NCBI GenBank assembly: GCA_013911715.1
Contig: JACEST010000028.1
Location: 1 to 17,033, forward strand
DNA from: Sphingopyxis sp.
GTDB taxonomy: Bacteria > Pseudomonadota > Alphaproteobacteria > Sphingomonadales > Sphingomonadaceae
Length of the DNA stretch: 17,033 bases
Reading direction: 5' to 3'
Below the pieces are notes generated by a model. It was not told the DNA's origin. It made no database searches and was given only the letters and a program-made list of their open reading frames with translations. Numbering within the stretch: position 1 is the first letter of the stretch; every line of letters begins with the position of its first letter. Made by a program: the position numbers and the translations under genes. Below are positions 8,160 to 15,887 of this stretch, one piece after another.

Positions 8160-8184
8160 CTTGGGGCAAGGCGCGGGCCAATGC
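8156..8184 (+). promoter_or_regulatory. Candidate promoter of the gcv riboswitch operon
   Basis: TTGACT (8156-8161, 5 of 6 to the -35 consensus) is followed after 17 nt by a poor -10 match, CAATGC (8179-8184). It would start transcription near 8191, about 10 nt before the riboswitch P1 stem, which is a sensible leader length. The -35 overlaps the stop codon of the preceding gene. The weak -10 keeps confidence low; readthrough from upstream is the alternative. Confidence 0.4.
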
Positions 8185-8201
8185 CGGGACAGTCGCTGAC
8201 A

Positions 8202-8449
8202 GCGCGGGAGAGGGTCGGATTCGCCATCAAATCGCAACCAGCTTGCTGGTGGTTCGATTTGAGCAGACGGAATTTCGGCCGCCGAAGGAGCAACCGCCCC
8301 GGAATCTCTCAGGCAAAAGGACCGCGTGGGTTGATAGCGACGCTCTGGAAAGCCCCCGGATCCCGGTCCGGGGCACCGAAGGGGTAACTCCGCGCGCGAC
8401 GCAAATGCGTGATTTGGGCGGGGGAAAGCTCTCAGGTACCGTGACAGAG
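8202..8449 (+). ncRNA. Tandem (two-aptamer) glycine riboswitch
   Basis: Cis-acting RNA that binds glycine and controls gcvTHP. Aptamer I (8202-8327) is closed by P1 GCGCGG (8202-8207) with CCGCGT (8322-8327). It carries the hallmark GCCGAAGGAGCAA (8281-8293) and CTCTCAGGCAAAAGGACC (8306-8323) cores. Aptamer II (8343-8449) is closed by CTCTG (8343-8347) with CAGAG (8445-8449). It carries CACCGAAGGGGTAAC (8374-8388) and CTCTCAGGTACCGTGAC (8430-8446). Aptamer II has a clear hairpin CCCCGGA/TCCGGGG (8354-8373). Aptamer I has an unusually long additional hairpin (8227-8262). The 356-nt stretch 8160-8515 has no gene: the riboswitch fills it. An open frame crosses it but is not a protein. Confidence 0.95.
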
Positions 8450-8454
8450 GGGGC

Positions 8455-8516
8455 AGCCCGGCGCGTCATCAGGCGCAGCTTGGCTGTGGCACCCTTTGAA
8501 GCGGAAGTGACGGGCT
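8455..8516 (+). promoter_or_regulatory. Candidate riboswitch expression platform
   Basis: Between aptamer II and gcvT there is no GC hairpin with a U-run, so no intrinsic terminator is visible. AGCC (8455-8458) can pair with GGCT (8513-8516) and CGTCA (8464-8468) with TGACG (8508-8512). Together these would enclose the Shine-Dalgarno and hide the first base of the TTG start. A translational switch is therefore inferred; no folding energies were calculated. Confidence 0.35.
8503..8507 (+). promoter_or_regulatory. gcvT ribosome binding site deciding a TTG start
   Basis: GGAAG lies 8 nt before TTG 8516. The only in-frame ATG nearby before the conserved DWHRARGARM block is 8405, inside aptamer II. 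An in-frame GTG (8507) overlaps the Shine-Dalgarno, and a further TTG (8543) lacks a properly spaced one. TTG 8516 is therefore the best choice. Confidence 0.65.
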
Positions 8517-9667
8517 TGAGCGACACCGACAGACAAGAGGAATTGGCGCCCGAAGGGCTGGCACCCGAGGAGCTTGCGCTCGGCGATTGGCACCGGGCCC
8601 GCGGCGCACGGATGGTGCCTTTCGCGGGTTATTCCATGCCGATCCAGTATGAAGGCATCATGGCCGAGCATCTGTGGACGCGCGCGAGTGCGGGTCTGTT
8701 CGACGTCAGCCACATGGGCCAGCTGATCTTGAGCGGCGAAGATGACGGCGTTGCGGTGGCCGAGGCGCTGGAGGCGCTGGTCCCGGGCGATATTTCGGCG
8801 CTGGCCGAGGGGCGGATGCGTTATTCGCTGTTGCTGGGCGAGGATGGCGGCATCCTCGACGACCTGATGATCACGCGGACGCCGACGGGATATTATATGG
8901 TCGTCAACGGCGCGGTGAAGTGGGACGATATCGCCTATTTGCGCGAATTTCTGCCCGACGCGATCACCATGAACCATCTCGACGACCGCGCGCTGCTGGC
9001 GTTGCAGGGGCCAAAGGCCGTCGATGCGCTGGCGCGGATCGTGCCGGGGGTTGAGCGGCTGACCTTCATGACCGCCGAAATGTTCCTGTGGGACGAAAAT
9101 CCGCTGTGGATCAGCCGGTCGGGCTATACCGGTGAAGACGGTTTCGAAATTTCGCTCGATGGCGCGGTGGCCGAGCGTTTTTCCGATGCGCTGTGCGCGC
9201 AGAACGAGGTCAAACCGATTGGTCTGGGAGCGCGCGATTCGCTGCGGCTCGAGGCCGGGCTGCCGCTCTATGGCCATGACATGGATGTGGGCACCAATCC
9301 GGTTGAGGCCAATGCCAGCTTTGCCATCTCAAAGCGCCGCCGCGAGACGGGCGGCTTTGCCGGGGCGGATGTGATCCTGAACGCGTTGGCCGATGGGCCT
9401 GCGCGCAAGCTGGTCGGCCTTTTGGTCGCCGGAAAAATGCCGGTACGCGAGGGAGCATTTCTGTTCGCGGGCGACGAGCAGGTGGGGGCCGTGACGTCGG
9501 GCGGCTTTGCGCCCAGCGTCGGCGCGCCCATCGCCATGGGCTATGTCACCGCCGCGCACGCCGCGTCTGGAACCGAGCTGGAAGCCGAAGTGCGTGGCAA
9601 GCGTGTGGCCGTCACCGTCGCCGATATGCCCTTCATTCCCCACCGCTATGTCCGCAAGAAAGGCTGA
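8516..9667 (+). CDS. gcvT: Glycine cleavage system T protein (aminomethyltransferase)
   Basis: Transfers the methylene carbon from aminomethyl-lipoyl GcvH to tetrahydrofolate, releasing ammonia and 5,10-methylene-THF. With the TTG start it is 383 aa, in the usual range. Recognisable blocks are DWHRARGARMVPFAGYSMPIQY (24-45), FDVSHMGQ (62-69), GGILDDL (111-117, containing the catalytic Asp), RSGYTGEDGFEI (201-212) and a C-terminal barrel ending FIPHRYVRKKG. The N-terminal 20 residues are acidic and poorly conserved. It is the first gene after the glycine riboswitch, with gcvH 4 nt downstream. Confidence 0.95.
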   Translation: MSDTDRQEELAPEGLAPEELALGDWHRARGARMVPFAGYSMPIQYEGIMAEHLWTRASAGLFDVSHMGQLILSGEDDGVAVAEALEALVPGDISALAEGRMRYSLLLGEDGGILDDLMITRTPTGYYMVVNGAVKWDDIAYLREFLPDAITMNHLDDRALLALQGPKAVDALARIVPGVERLTFMTAEMFLWDENPLWISRSGYTGEDGFEISLDGAVAERFSDALCAQNEVKPIGLGARDSLRLEAGLPLYGHDMDVGTNPVEANASFAISKRRRETGGFAGADVILNALADGPARKLVGLLVAGKMPVREGAFLFAGDEQVGAVTSGGFAPSVGAPIAMGYVTAAHAASGTELEAEVRGKRVAVTVADMPFIPHRYVRKKG

Positions 9668-9671
9668 AGCA

Positions 9672-10043
9672 ATGCCGCGTTATTATACCGAAGAACATGA
9701 ATGGATTGATGTCGACGGCGACACCGCGACGGTCGGCATCACCGATTATGCGCAAAGCCAGCTGGGCGACATTGTGTTTGTCGAAGTCCCCGACACCGGC
9801 GCCGAGGTGACGAAGGGCGGCGACGCGGCGGTCGTTGAATCCGTCAAGGCCGCATCCGACGTTTACGCGCCTGTGGACGGTACAGTGACCGAGGGCAACG
9901 CCGCGCTCGAGGAAGATCCGGCGCTGGTAAACAGCGACCCCGAAGGCGAAGGCTGGTTTTTCCGGATGACGCTGAGCGACTTGGGTCAGCTCGACGGGCT
10001 GATGGATGCGACGGCGTATAAGGCGTTTGTGGAAGATTTATAG
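9672..10043 (+). CDS. gcvH: Glycine cleavage system H protein (lipoyl carrier)
   Basis: Small lipoylated carrier (123 aa) that shuttles the aminomethyl group between P, T and L proteins. The lipoyl-lysine motif is VVESVKAAS with K59. TEEHEWIDVDGD at the N-terminus, GITDYAQSQLGDIVFVEVP and the C-terminal GEGWFFRM are typical. Start ATG 9672 is 4 nt after the gcvT stop; the open frame running back into gcvT is shadow. A REP-like element separates it from gcvPA. Confidence 0.96.
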   Translation: MPRYYTEEHEWIDVDGDTATVGITDYAQSQLGDIVFVEVPDTGAEVTKGGDAAVVESVKAASDVYAPVDGTVTEGNAALEEDPALVNSDPEGEGWFFRMTLSDLGQLDGLMDATAYKAFVEDL

Positions 10044-10045
10044 TT

Positions 10046-10138
10046 CGTCATTCCCGCGACGGCGGGAATCCAGCTCCTCCGCTCACGGCGTTGCGCTGCC
10101 CGTGCAGGAGTTGGACCCCCGCCTGCGCGGGGGTGACG
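10046..10138. repeat. REP-like double hairpin between gcvH and gcvPA
   Basis: Two GC-rich hairpins face each other. The left is TTCCCGC-GACG-GCGGGAA (10051-10068, perfect 7-bp stem). The right is ACCCCCGC-CTGC-GCGGGGGT (10115-10134, perfect 8-bp stem). Outer ends CGTCA (10046-10050) and TGACG (10134-10138) are complementary, and AGCTCCT/AGGAGTT near the middle extends the symmetry. Elements of the form GTCATTCCCGCG...GCGGGAATCCA are widespread dispersed repeats in proteobacteria (general knowledge). Inside an operon it may tune mRNA decay or partial termination. Confidence 0.75.
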
Positions 10139-10163
10139 TAGGATTTGAAAGACAAGCTCATTT

Positions 10164-11537
10164 ATGCGTTACCTTCCCCTCACTCCTGACGACCGTCAGG
10201 CCATGCTGGCGACCATCGGCGCGGCCAGCATCGACGATCTGTTCGTCGATGTCCCCGCCGAGGCGCAGCTCGACGGCCCGATTGCCGATTTGCCGATGCA
10301 CGCCAGTGAAATGGCGGTCGAACGGCATTTCAGCCGCCTTGCGCGCAAAAATATGGCCGCGTCACACCATCCGTTTTTTCTGGGAGCAGGCGCCTACAAG
10401 CATCATGTGCCGGCGAGCGTCGATCATCTGATCCAGCGCGGCGAATTTCTGACCGCCTATACTCCTTATCAGCCCGAGATTGCGCAGGGCACGTTGCAGA
10501 TGCTGTTCGAATTCCAGACACAGGTGGCACGGCTGTTCGGCTGTGACGTCGCCAACGCATCGATGTATGATGGCTCGACCGCGTGCTGGGAGGCGATCAG
10601 CATGGCGGGACGCGTGACCAAGAGGTCGCGTGCCGTGCTCAGCGGCGGGCTGCATCCGCATTATGTCAGCGTTGCGCGCAGCATGGCGCATTTCACCGGC
10701 GATATGGTCGCGACAAGCCTGCCGGTGCTTGAGGCCGATATGGGGCTTGACGCGCTGGCGGAGCAAATCGACGACGCGACAAGCTGTGTCGTTGTCCAAT
10801 ATCCCGACATATTGGGCCGGATCGGCGATCTCGCCCCGCTGGCCGAAGCGGCCCATGCCAAGGGCGCGTTGCTCATCGCCGTGGTGACCGAACCTGTGGC
10901 GCTGGGTGCAATCAAGAGTCCCGGCGAAATGGGCGCCGACATAGTGGTCGGCGAGGGTCAGTCGATTGGCGTCGGGCTGCAATTTGGCGGTCCGTATGTC
11001 GGGCTGTTTGCCGCCAAGGAAAAATATGTGCGCCAGATGCCGGGGCGGCTGTGCGGGCAAACGGTCGATGCCGATGGCAAGCGCGGATTCGTGCTGACTT
11101 TGTCGACCCGCGAACAGCATATTCGCCGCGAAAAGGCGACGAGCAACATCTGCACCAATTCAGGGCTTTGCGCGCTGGCATTCAGCATTCATATGACATT
11201 GCTGGGCGAAAAGGGCCTGCGCGACCTGGCGGCGCTCAACCATGCTCGTGCGTGCCAGTTGGCCGACCAGCTTGCCATAGTGCCGGGTGTCCGCGTCATC
11301 AATGAAAGTTTTTTCAACGAGTTTGCGGTCGAACTTCGCGGCGATGCGCGAAAAATTGTACACCAGCTGGCCGCGCGCGGAGTGCTCGGCGGCGTCTCGC
11401 TCGGGCGGCTCTATGCCGACCAACCACAGCTCGCCAACGCGATGCTGATCGCTGTGACCGAGACTGCCAGTGATGAGGATATGGCGACCCTGGTGGCGAA
11501 CCTGGCCGAAATTTTGCGCGAAGGAGACGCGGCATGA
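10164..11537 (+). CDS. gcvPA: Glycine dehydrogenase (decarboxylating) subunit 1
   Basis: N-terminal half of the split P protein. It pairs with GcvPB to decarboxylate glycine and load the aminomethyl group on GcvH. At 457 aa it is normal for subunit 1 (about 440-450). Visible blocks include MRYLPLTPDDRQAML at the start, FFLGAGAYKHHVPASVDHL (72-90), FLTAYTPYQPEIAQGTLQ, NASMYDGSTACWEA and TSNICTNSGLCAL. It lacks the PLP lysine, as expected for this subunit. ATG 10164 has no strong Shine-Dalgarno, only purines in GAAAGACAAG upstream. It overlaps gcvPB by ATGA. Confidence 0.95.
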   Translation: MRYLPLTPDDRQAMLATIGAASIDDLFVDVPAEAQLDGPIADLPMHASEMAVERHFSRLARKNMAASHHPFFLGAGAYKHHVPASVDHLIQRGEFLTAYTPYQPEIAQGTLQMLFEFQTQVARLFGCDVANASMYDGSTACWEAISMAGRVTKRSRAVLSGGLHPHYVSVARSMAHFTGDMVATSLPVLEADMGLDALAEQIDDATSCVVVQYPDILGRIGDLAPLAEAAHAKGALLIAVVTEPVALGAIKSPGEMGADIVVGEGQSIGVGLQFGGPYVGLFAAKEKYVRQMPGRLCGQTVDADGKRGFVLTLSTREQHIRREKATSNICTNSGLCALAFSIHMTLLGEKGLRDLAALNHARACQLADQLAIVPGVRVINESFFNEFAVELRGDARKIVHQLAARGVLGGVSLGRLYADQPQLANAMLIAVTETASDEDMATLVANLAEILREGDAA

Positions 11538-13129
11538 GCGCGCTGAACCCCGGCGGCTGGCGCCCCGAAATGGCCGCCAATGATGGCCGCGCTGCCCCAG
11601 CAACGAGCACGGGCAACCGCGCGCTGATGCTCGAGGAGGCGCTGATTTTCGAAATCGGGACCAACGCCACCTGCGGCGTCGACATTGCTGCTGCGCCCAA
11701 GGTGCAGAGCCGGCTCGGCAATATGGTGCGCCATGATCGCATCGGTCTGCCCGGCCTGTCCGAACCCGAAACCGTGCGCCACTATACGCGGCTGTCGCGG
11801 CAGAATTACGCCATTGATCTGGGGCTGTTCCCGCTCGGCAGCTGCACGATGAAGCATAATCCGCGCCTGAACGAAAAAGTGGCGCGGATGGCGGGCTTTG
11901 CCGACGTTCACCCAATGCAGCCAAAGGAAACGGTGCAGGGTGCGCTGGCCGTCATCAACGAACTGGCGCATTGGTTGATTACCCTGACCGGCATGTATGG
12001 TGTGGCCATGTCGCCGAAGGCCGGGGCGCATGGCGAGCTGTGCGGTATCCTGTGCATCAAGGCGGCGCTCGAAGCGCGCGGCGACGATCGTCCGGTCATT
12101 TTGGTTCCCGAGAGCGCGCATGGGACAAACCCGGCGACTGCGGCCTTTGCTGGCTTTCAGGTCGAGAATATTCCGGCGACGCCCGCAGGCCGGGTTGATC
12201 TGGCGGCACTAGAAGCCCGGCTGGGTCCGGATGTGGCGGGGGTGATGATTACCAATCCCAACACCTGCGGCCTGTTCGAGCGGGACATGAAACGGATTTC
12301 GGACGCGGTGCATGCGGCGGGCGCTTATGTCTATTGCGACGGCGCGAATTTCAACGCGATCGTCGGCCGGGTGCGGCCCGGCGACCTTGGCATCGATGCG
12401 ATGCATATCAATCTGCACAAGACATTCAGCACCCCGCACGGCGGTGGCGGACCAGGATCGGGCCCAGTGGTGCTGAGCGAGGCGCTCGCGCCCTTTGCGC
12501 CCTTGCCCTATACCGCGCGCACCAAGGACGGCGTCATCCACCTGATCGAAGAAGCGGACGCCGCCGCGTTTGAGCAAGCCCATTTCGGCAAGTCGCTGCA
12601 CAGCTTTGGCCGAATGACCGCGTTCCATGGCCAGATGGGGATGTTCACCCGCGCGCTGGCCTATATCATGAGCCACGGTGCCGATGGGCTGCGGCAGGTG
12701 GCGGAGGATGCCGTGCTCAACGCCAATTATGTGCTGCGCAGCCTGGAGGATGTGCTCGACGCGCCGTTCGCCAAATCCGGACCGTGCATGCACGAGGCGC
12801 TTTTCAGCGACGAAGGATTCCCTGACGGCTTCTCGACGCTCGACGTCGCCAAGGGGCTGATCGACGAAGGCTTTCATCCGATGACGGTCTATTTCCCGCT
12901 GGTGGTGCATGGGGCGATGCTGGTCGAGCCGACCGAGACCGAAAGCAAGGCGGCGCTCGACCAGTTTATCGGCGCGCTGGCCAATGTCGCTCGGCGCGCG
13001 AAGGCGGGCGATGCGGCGCTGAAGTCGGCACCGCATTTTGCTCCGCGCGCGCGGCTTGACGAAACGCTGGCTGCGCGCAAGCCGGTGCTCGTCTGGAAAG
13101 AAGCGCCGTTGCCCGAGGCGGCGGAATAG
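11534..13129 (+). CDS. gcvPB: Glycine dehydrogenase (decarboxylating) subunit 2
   Basis: C-terminal, PLP-binding half of the split P protein, 531 aa. The PLP lysine is K296 in HINLHKTFSTPHGGGGPG, and the glycine-rich loop follows it. Other family blocks are LGSCTMKHNPR (S103-C104 region), FADVHPMQP, VPESAHGTNPATA and ITNPNTCGLFE. Start ATG 11534 overlaps the gcvPA stop, consistent with coupled 1:1 synthesis of the heterotetramer subunits. GGGAG at its stop (13129-13133) serves as the ribosome site of the next gene. Confidence 0.96.
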   Translation: MSALNPGGWRPEMAANDGRAAPATSTGNRALMLEEALIFEIGTNATCGVDIAAAPKVQSRLGNMVRHDRIGLPGLSEPETVRHYTRLSRQNYAIDLGLFPLGSCTMKHNPRLNEKVARMAGFADVHPMQPKETVQGALAVINELAHWLITLTGMYGVAMSPKAGAHGELCGILCIKAALEARGDDRPVILVPESAHGTNPATAAFAGFQVENIPATPAGRVDLAALEARLGPDVAGVMITNPNTCGLFERDMKRISDAVHAAGAYVYCDGANFNAIVGRVRPGDLGIDAMHINLHKTFSTPHGGGGPGSGPVVLSEALAPFAPLPYTARTKDGVIHLIEEADAAAFEQAHFGKSLHSFGRMTAFHGQMGMFTRALAYIMSHGADGLRQVAEDAVLNANYVLRSLEDVLDAPFAKSGPCMHEALFSDEGFPDGFSTLDVAKGLIDEGFHPMTVYFPLVVHGAMLVEPTETESKAALDQFIGALANVARRAKAGDAALKSAPHFAPRARLDETLAARKPVLVWKEAPLPEAAE

Positions 13130-13142
13130 GGAGCACGCCAAT

Positions 13143-13592
13143 ATGGGCTGGGACATGATATTTTCGCTGACCAACGGGATTGCCATCATCGGCTGGTTGA
13201 TCCTGTGGTTCGCCCCGCGCAAACCGGCGCTGCTGTCGCTGGTGATGTATCTGGGCGTGGGGCTACTCTGCCTCATCTATACTGTCAGTTTTGGCAGCCT
13301 GCTGCTGGGCGACGCGGTGGTCGGCGGAGAGGGCGGTTTCTCCTATGACATTGCTGGCATCCGCGCGCTGTTTGCCAGCGATGCGGGGATTGTGATCGGC
13401 TGGACTCATTATCTGGCGTTCGACCTGTTCACCGGCCTGTGGATCGCGCGCGATGCCGACAATAAGGGGTTCGGCCGGGTGGCGCAGGTGCCGATATTGT
13501 TGGCGACCCTGATGGCGGGACCCGTCGGGTTGCTCATCTGGCTCGTGCTGCGCGAACCCGCCGCGCGGCGCAAATATGGCCGCGGCCGATGA
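13143..13592 (+). CDS. ABA4-like (DUF4281) membrane protein
   Basis: A 149-aa integral membrane protein with about four helices (about 4-24, 28-50, 81-101, 113-136). The WTHYLAFDLFTGLWIARDA block (87-105) and ATLMAGPVGLLIWLVLRE (121-138) resemble the ABA4-like family. The plant founder is needed for neoxanthin formation in carotenoid/abscisic acid synthesis; the bacterial role is not established. Start ATG 13143 has GGGAG 9 nt upstream, at the gcvPB stop; the longer frame into gcvPB is shadow. It overlaps the next gene by ATGA and is 13 nt from gcvPB, so it very likely shares the gcv transcript. Family assignment is from recognised motifs, without a search. Confidence 0.75.
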   Translation: MGWDMIFSLTNGIAIIGWLILWFAPRKPALLSLVMYLGVGLLCLIYTVSFGSLLLGDAVVGGEGGFSYDIAGIRALFASDAGIVIGWTHYLAFDLFTGLWIARDADNKGFGRVAQVPILLATLMAGPVGLLIWLVLREPAARRKYGRGR

Positions 13593-14227
13593 GCAGCGGG
13601 CCGTGGCTGCCGGGCGAAGCAGCCCGCGATGCCGACAAGCGCCACGCGCCAGCGACCTTGCGCAACCGCGATGCCATCGCCGCCGTGCTGGCGGGCGAAT
13701 TGCCGCCAACCGGGCGGGTGCTCGAAGTTGCGAGCGGGTCAGGCGAGCATGTGGTGCATTTCGCGGCGCGCTTTCCCGATCTGGAGTGGCAGCCGAGCGA
13801 TCCCGACGGCGCGGCGCTGGCCTCGATTGCCGCCTGGACCAGCGAGACGGGGTGCGGCAATATCCGCCCGCCGCTGCTGCTGGATGTCAGCGCTTCCGAC
13901 TGGTCAGTTGATCGTGCCGACGCCATCCTGTGCATCAACATGGTGCATATCAGCCCGTGGGCCGCGACGCTGGGGCTGATGGCGGGCGCCGCGCAGCTGT
14001 TGGCGGCGGGTGCTCCGCTGATCCTCTATGGCCCGTTCGTCGAGGATGATGTGCCAACCGCGCCCAGCAATGCGGAATTTGATGCGAGCCTGCGCGCGCG
14101 CGATGCGGCGTGGGGGCTGCGCAACACCCGTGACGTAAGTTCAGCCGCCATGACCAGCGGGTTGACCTTGGCGCGCCGCGTGGCGATGCCGGCGAACAAT
14201 CTGATGCTGGTCTATCGGCGCGGCTGA
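13589..14227 (+). CDS. DUF938 family SAM-dependent methyltransferase-like protein
   Basis: A cytoplasmic 212-aa class I methyltransferase fold of the DUF938/METTL26 family. The SAM-binding loop is VLEVASGSGEH (44-54). Family blocks are RHAPATLRNRDAI (18-30), LEWQPSDPD (65-73), ILCINMVHISPWAATLGL (113-130), LYGPF (146-150), TAPSNAEFDASLRARDAAWG (157-176) and the C-terminal MPANNLMLVYRR. No substrate is known to me for this family. Translationally coupled to the ABA4-like gene by ATGA (13589-13592), it is the last gene of the presumed gcv transcript. It has a full set of family motifs, so it looks intact. Confidence 0.85.
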   Translation: MSSGPWLPGEAARDADKRHAPATLRNRDAIAAVLAGELPPTGRVLEVASGSGEHVVHFAARFPDLEWQPSDPDGAALASIAAWTSETGCGNIRPPLLLDVSASDWSVDRADAILCINMVHISPWAATLGLMAGAAQLLAAGAPLILYGPFVEDDVPTAPSNAEFDASLRARDAAWGLRNTRDVSSAAMTSGLTLARRVAMPANNLMLVYRRG

Positions 14228-14259
14228 GCGCGCGCGGCGAGAAGGGCCCCGCTTTACCA

Positions 14260-14287
14260 TTGCAAGCACTGCTTCATCGCGTAACCT
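14260..14287 (+). promoter_or_regulatory. Weak promoter candidate for the acyl-CoA synthetase
   Basis: TTGCAA (14260-14265) and TAACCT (14282-14287) are separated by 16 nt in the 106-bp gap after the DUF938 gene. Both boxes are only partial matches to consensus. The gap otherwise shows no strong hairpin with a T-run, so readthrough from the gcv operon remains possible. Confidence 0.3.
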
Positions 14288-14322
14288 GACTGGCAAAGGT
14301 GCCGTAAGCGCACCGTCACGCC

Positions 14323-14328
14323 GGGAGG
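14323..14328 (+). promoter_or_regulatory. Ribosome binding site for a GTG start
   Basis: GGGAGG at 5-nt spacing favours GTG 14334 over GTG 14328, which overlaps it. There is no ATG in a suitable position. Confidence 0.65.
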
Positions 14329-14333
14329 TGCCT

Positions 14334-15887
14334 GTGTCCGCCGACAATCTATCGACATTTGACGAATTTATTCGCCATTGGGCGCACGAGCGCCCGGCCA
14401 CCATAGCCTTGCGCGAAGGCGATCTTGTGCAAAGCTATGCCGCGCTTGAGGATAATAGCGCGCGCATTTGTGGCGGGCTGGCGGCGCTGGGGCTGAGCAA
14501 GGGCGATCGCATTGCATGGCTGGGCAAGAATAGTGCGCACTATTTCACCCTGTTTTTTGCCGCGGCGCGGATGGGCGTGGTGATGGTGCCAGTCGGCTGG
14601 CGGCTGGCGCCGCCCGAATGGGCCTATATCATCAACGACACCGCCGCACGGATCCTGTTCCTTGGCGACGGATTTGATGATGCGCCGGCGGCGCTGGCGG
14701 GTCAGGTGCCGGGGGTGCGGCACATGATGACCGCCGATGCGACACGCGCCTGGATTGTCAGCAGCCCGCGCGGCGATTTTGACGGTGCCGGACCGCATGA
14801 TGCCGTGCTCCAGCTTTATACGTCGGGCACCACGGGCAATCCCAAAGGCGCGGTATTATCCAACCTCAACCTGTTCGGATTGCGCCGGGTGATGCTCGAT
14901 GCTCAGCTGCCCTATCAGCAATGGGACGATGACGAGGCGGTGCTGGTCGCGATGCCCTGCGCGCATATCGGCGGGACCGGATTGGGGGTGATGGCGCTCG
15001 CGGCGGGGCTGCCGGGCGTGATCCTGCCCGAATTTACCCCCGACGGCGTGTTTGATGCCGTTGAAAAGGGTGGGGTGACCCGCTTCTTCATCGTCCCCGC
15101 CGCGCTCCACATGCTGTTGATGCATCCGCGCTGCGCCAGCGTCGATTTCAGCCGCGTCAAATATATCATCTATGGCGCTGCACCGATTCCGCTGGAGCTG
15201 CTGCGCGCCGCGCTCAAGATGTTCGGCGCGCAGTTCATGCAGGTCTATGGCATGACCGAGACGACCGGGACGATTTGCCTGTTGCCGCCCGAAGATCATG
15301 ATCCACGCGGCAATGTGCGGATGCGCTCGGCTGGCAAGCCGCTGGCCGGCGTCGAGCTGAAGATCATGGGCGAGGGCGGCGCGGCACTTGGGCCGGGCGA
15401 AGTCGGCGAGCTGTGGACGCGCTCAACCAACAACATGTTGGGCTATTGGAACCTGCCCGAAGCGACCAAGCGGACGATGACCGACGATGGCTGGATAGCG
15501 ACCGGTGATGCAGGCTATCTCGACGCGGACGGCTATTTGTACATCCACGACCGCGTGAAGGATATGATCATCACCGGCGGCGAAAATGTCTATCCCGCCG
15601 AAGTGGAAAGCGCGATTTTCGGCCATCCGCAGGTGCAGGAGGTGGCGGTGATTGGCGTGCCTGATCCCAAATGGGGCGAGGCAGTGAAGGCCATATGCGT
15701 CCCCAAACCCGGCGTGACGATCGACCCCGACAGCGTGATCGAATGGGCACGTAGCAAGGTTGCTGGGTTCAAAGTGCCCAAGACGGTTGACATCATCGAT
15801 GCCCTGCCGCGTAATCCTTCGGGTAAGATTTTGCGCAAGGATTTGCGCGCGCCCTATTGGGAGGGGATGGATCGACAGGTGAATTAG
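14334..15887 (+). CDS. AMP-dependent acyl-CoA synthetase (fatty-acid-CoA ligase family)
   Basis: Adenylate-forming enzyme that activates a carboxylic acid with ATP and joins it to CoA. It is 517 aa from GTG 14334, which has GGGAGG (14323-14328) 5 nt upstream; a GTG two codons earlier overlaps that site. Motifs in order: phosphate loop YTSGTTGNPKG (162-172), YGMTETTG, the hinge/ATP motif HDRVKDMIITGGENVYPAEVE and the C-terminal lysine K498 in NPSGKILRKDLR. The overall pattern is that of medium/long-chain or aromatic acyl-CoA ligases; the acid cannot be read from sequence. It stands alone, facing a convergent minus-strand unit. Confidence 0.9.
   Translation: MSADNLSTFDEFIRHWAHERPATIALREGDLVQSYAALEDNSARICGGLAALGLSKGDRIAWLGKNSAHYFTLFFAAARMGVVMVPVGWRLAPPEWAYIINDTAARILFLGDGFDDAPAALAGQVPGVRHMMTADATRAWIVSSPRGDFDGAGPHDAVLQLYTSGTTGNPKGAVLSNLNLFGLRRVMLDAQLPYQQWDDDEAVLVAMPCAHIGGTGLGVMALAAGLPGVILPEFTPDGVFDAVEKGGVTRFFIVPAALHMLLMHPRCASVDFSRVKYIIYGAAPIPLELLRAALKMFGAQFMQVYGMTETTGTICLLPPEDHDPRGNVRMRSAGKPLAGVELKIMGEGGAALGPGEVGELWTRSTNNMLGYWNLPEATKRTMTDDGWIATGDAGYLDADGYLYIHDRVKDMIITGGENVYPAEVESAIFGHPQVQEVAVIGVPDPKWGEAVKAICVPKPGVTIDPDSVIEWARSKVAGFKVPKTVDIIDALPRNPSGKILRKDLRAPYWEGMDRQVN

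Noticed and set aside
8389..8505. TCCGC in aptamer II (8389-8393) pairing with GCGGA at the gcvT ribosome site (8501-8505).
   Set aside because: Only five pairs over a long distance, and it would disrupt an arm of the aptamer; weaker than the local hairpin option.
8156..8515. Open frame upstream of gcvT, in frame with it, that could be read as a 120-residue N-terminal extension.
   Set aside because: The region is a tandem glycine riboswitch with both conserved aptamer cores. The translation is not family-like, and GcvT homology begins after TTG 8516.
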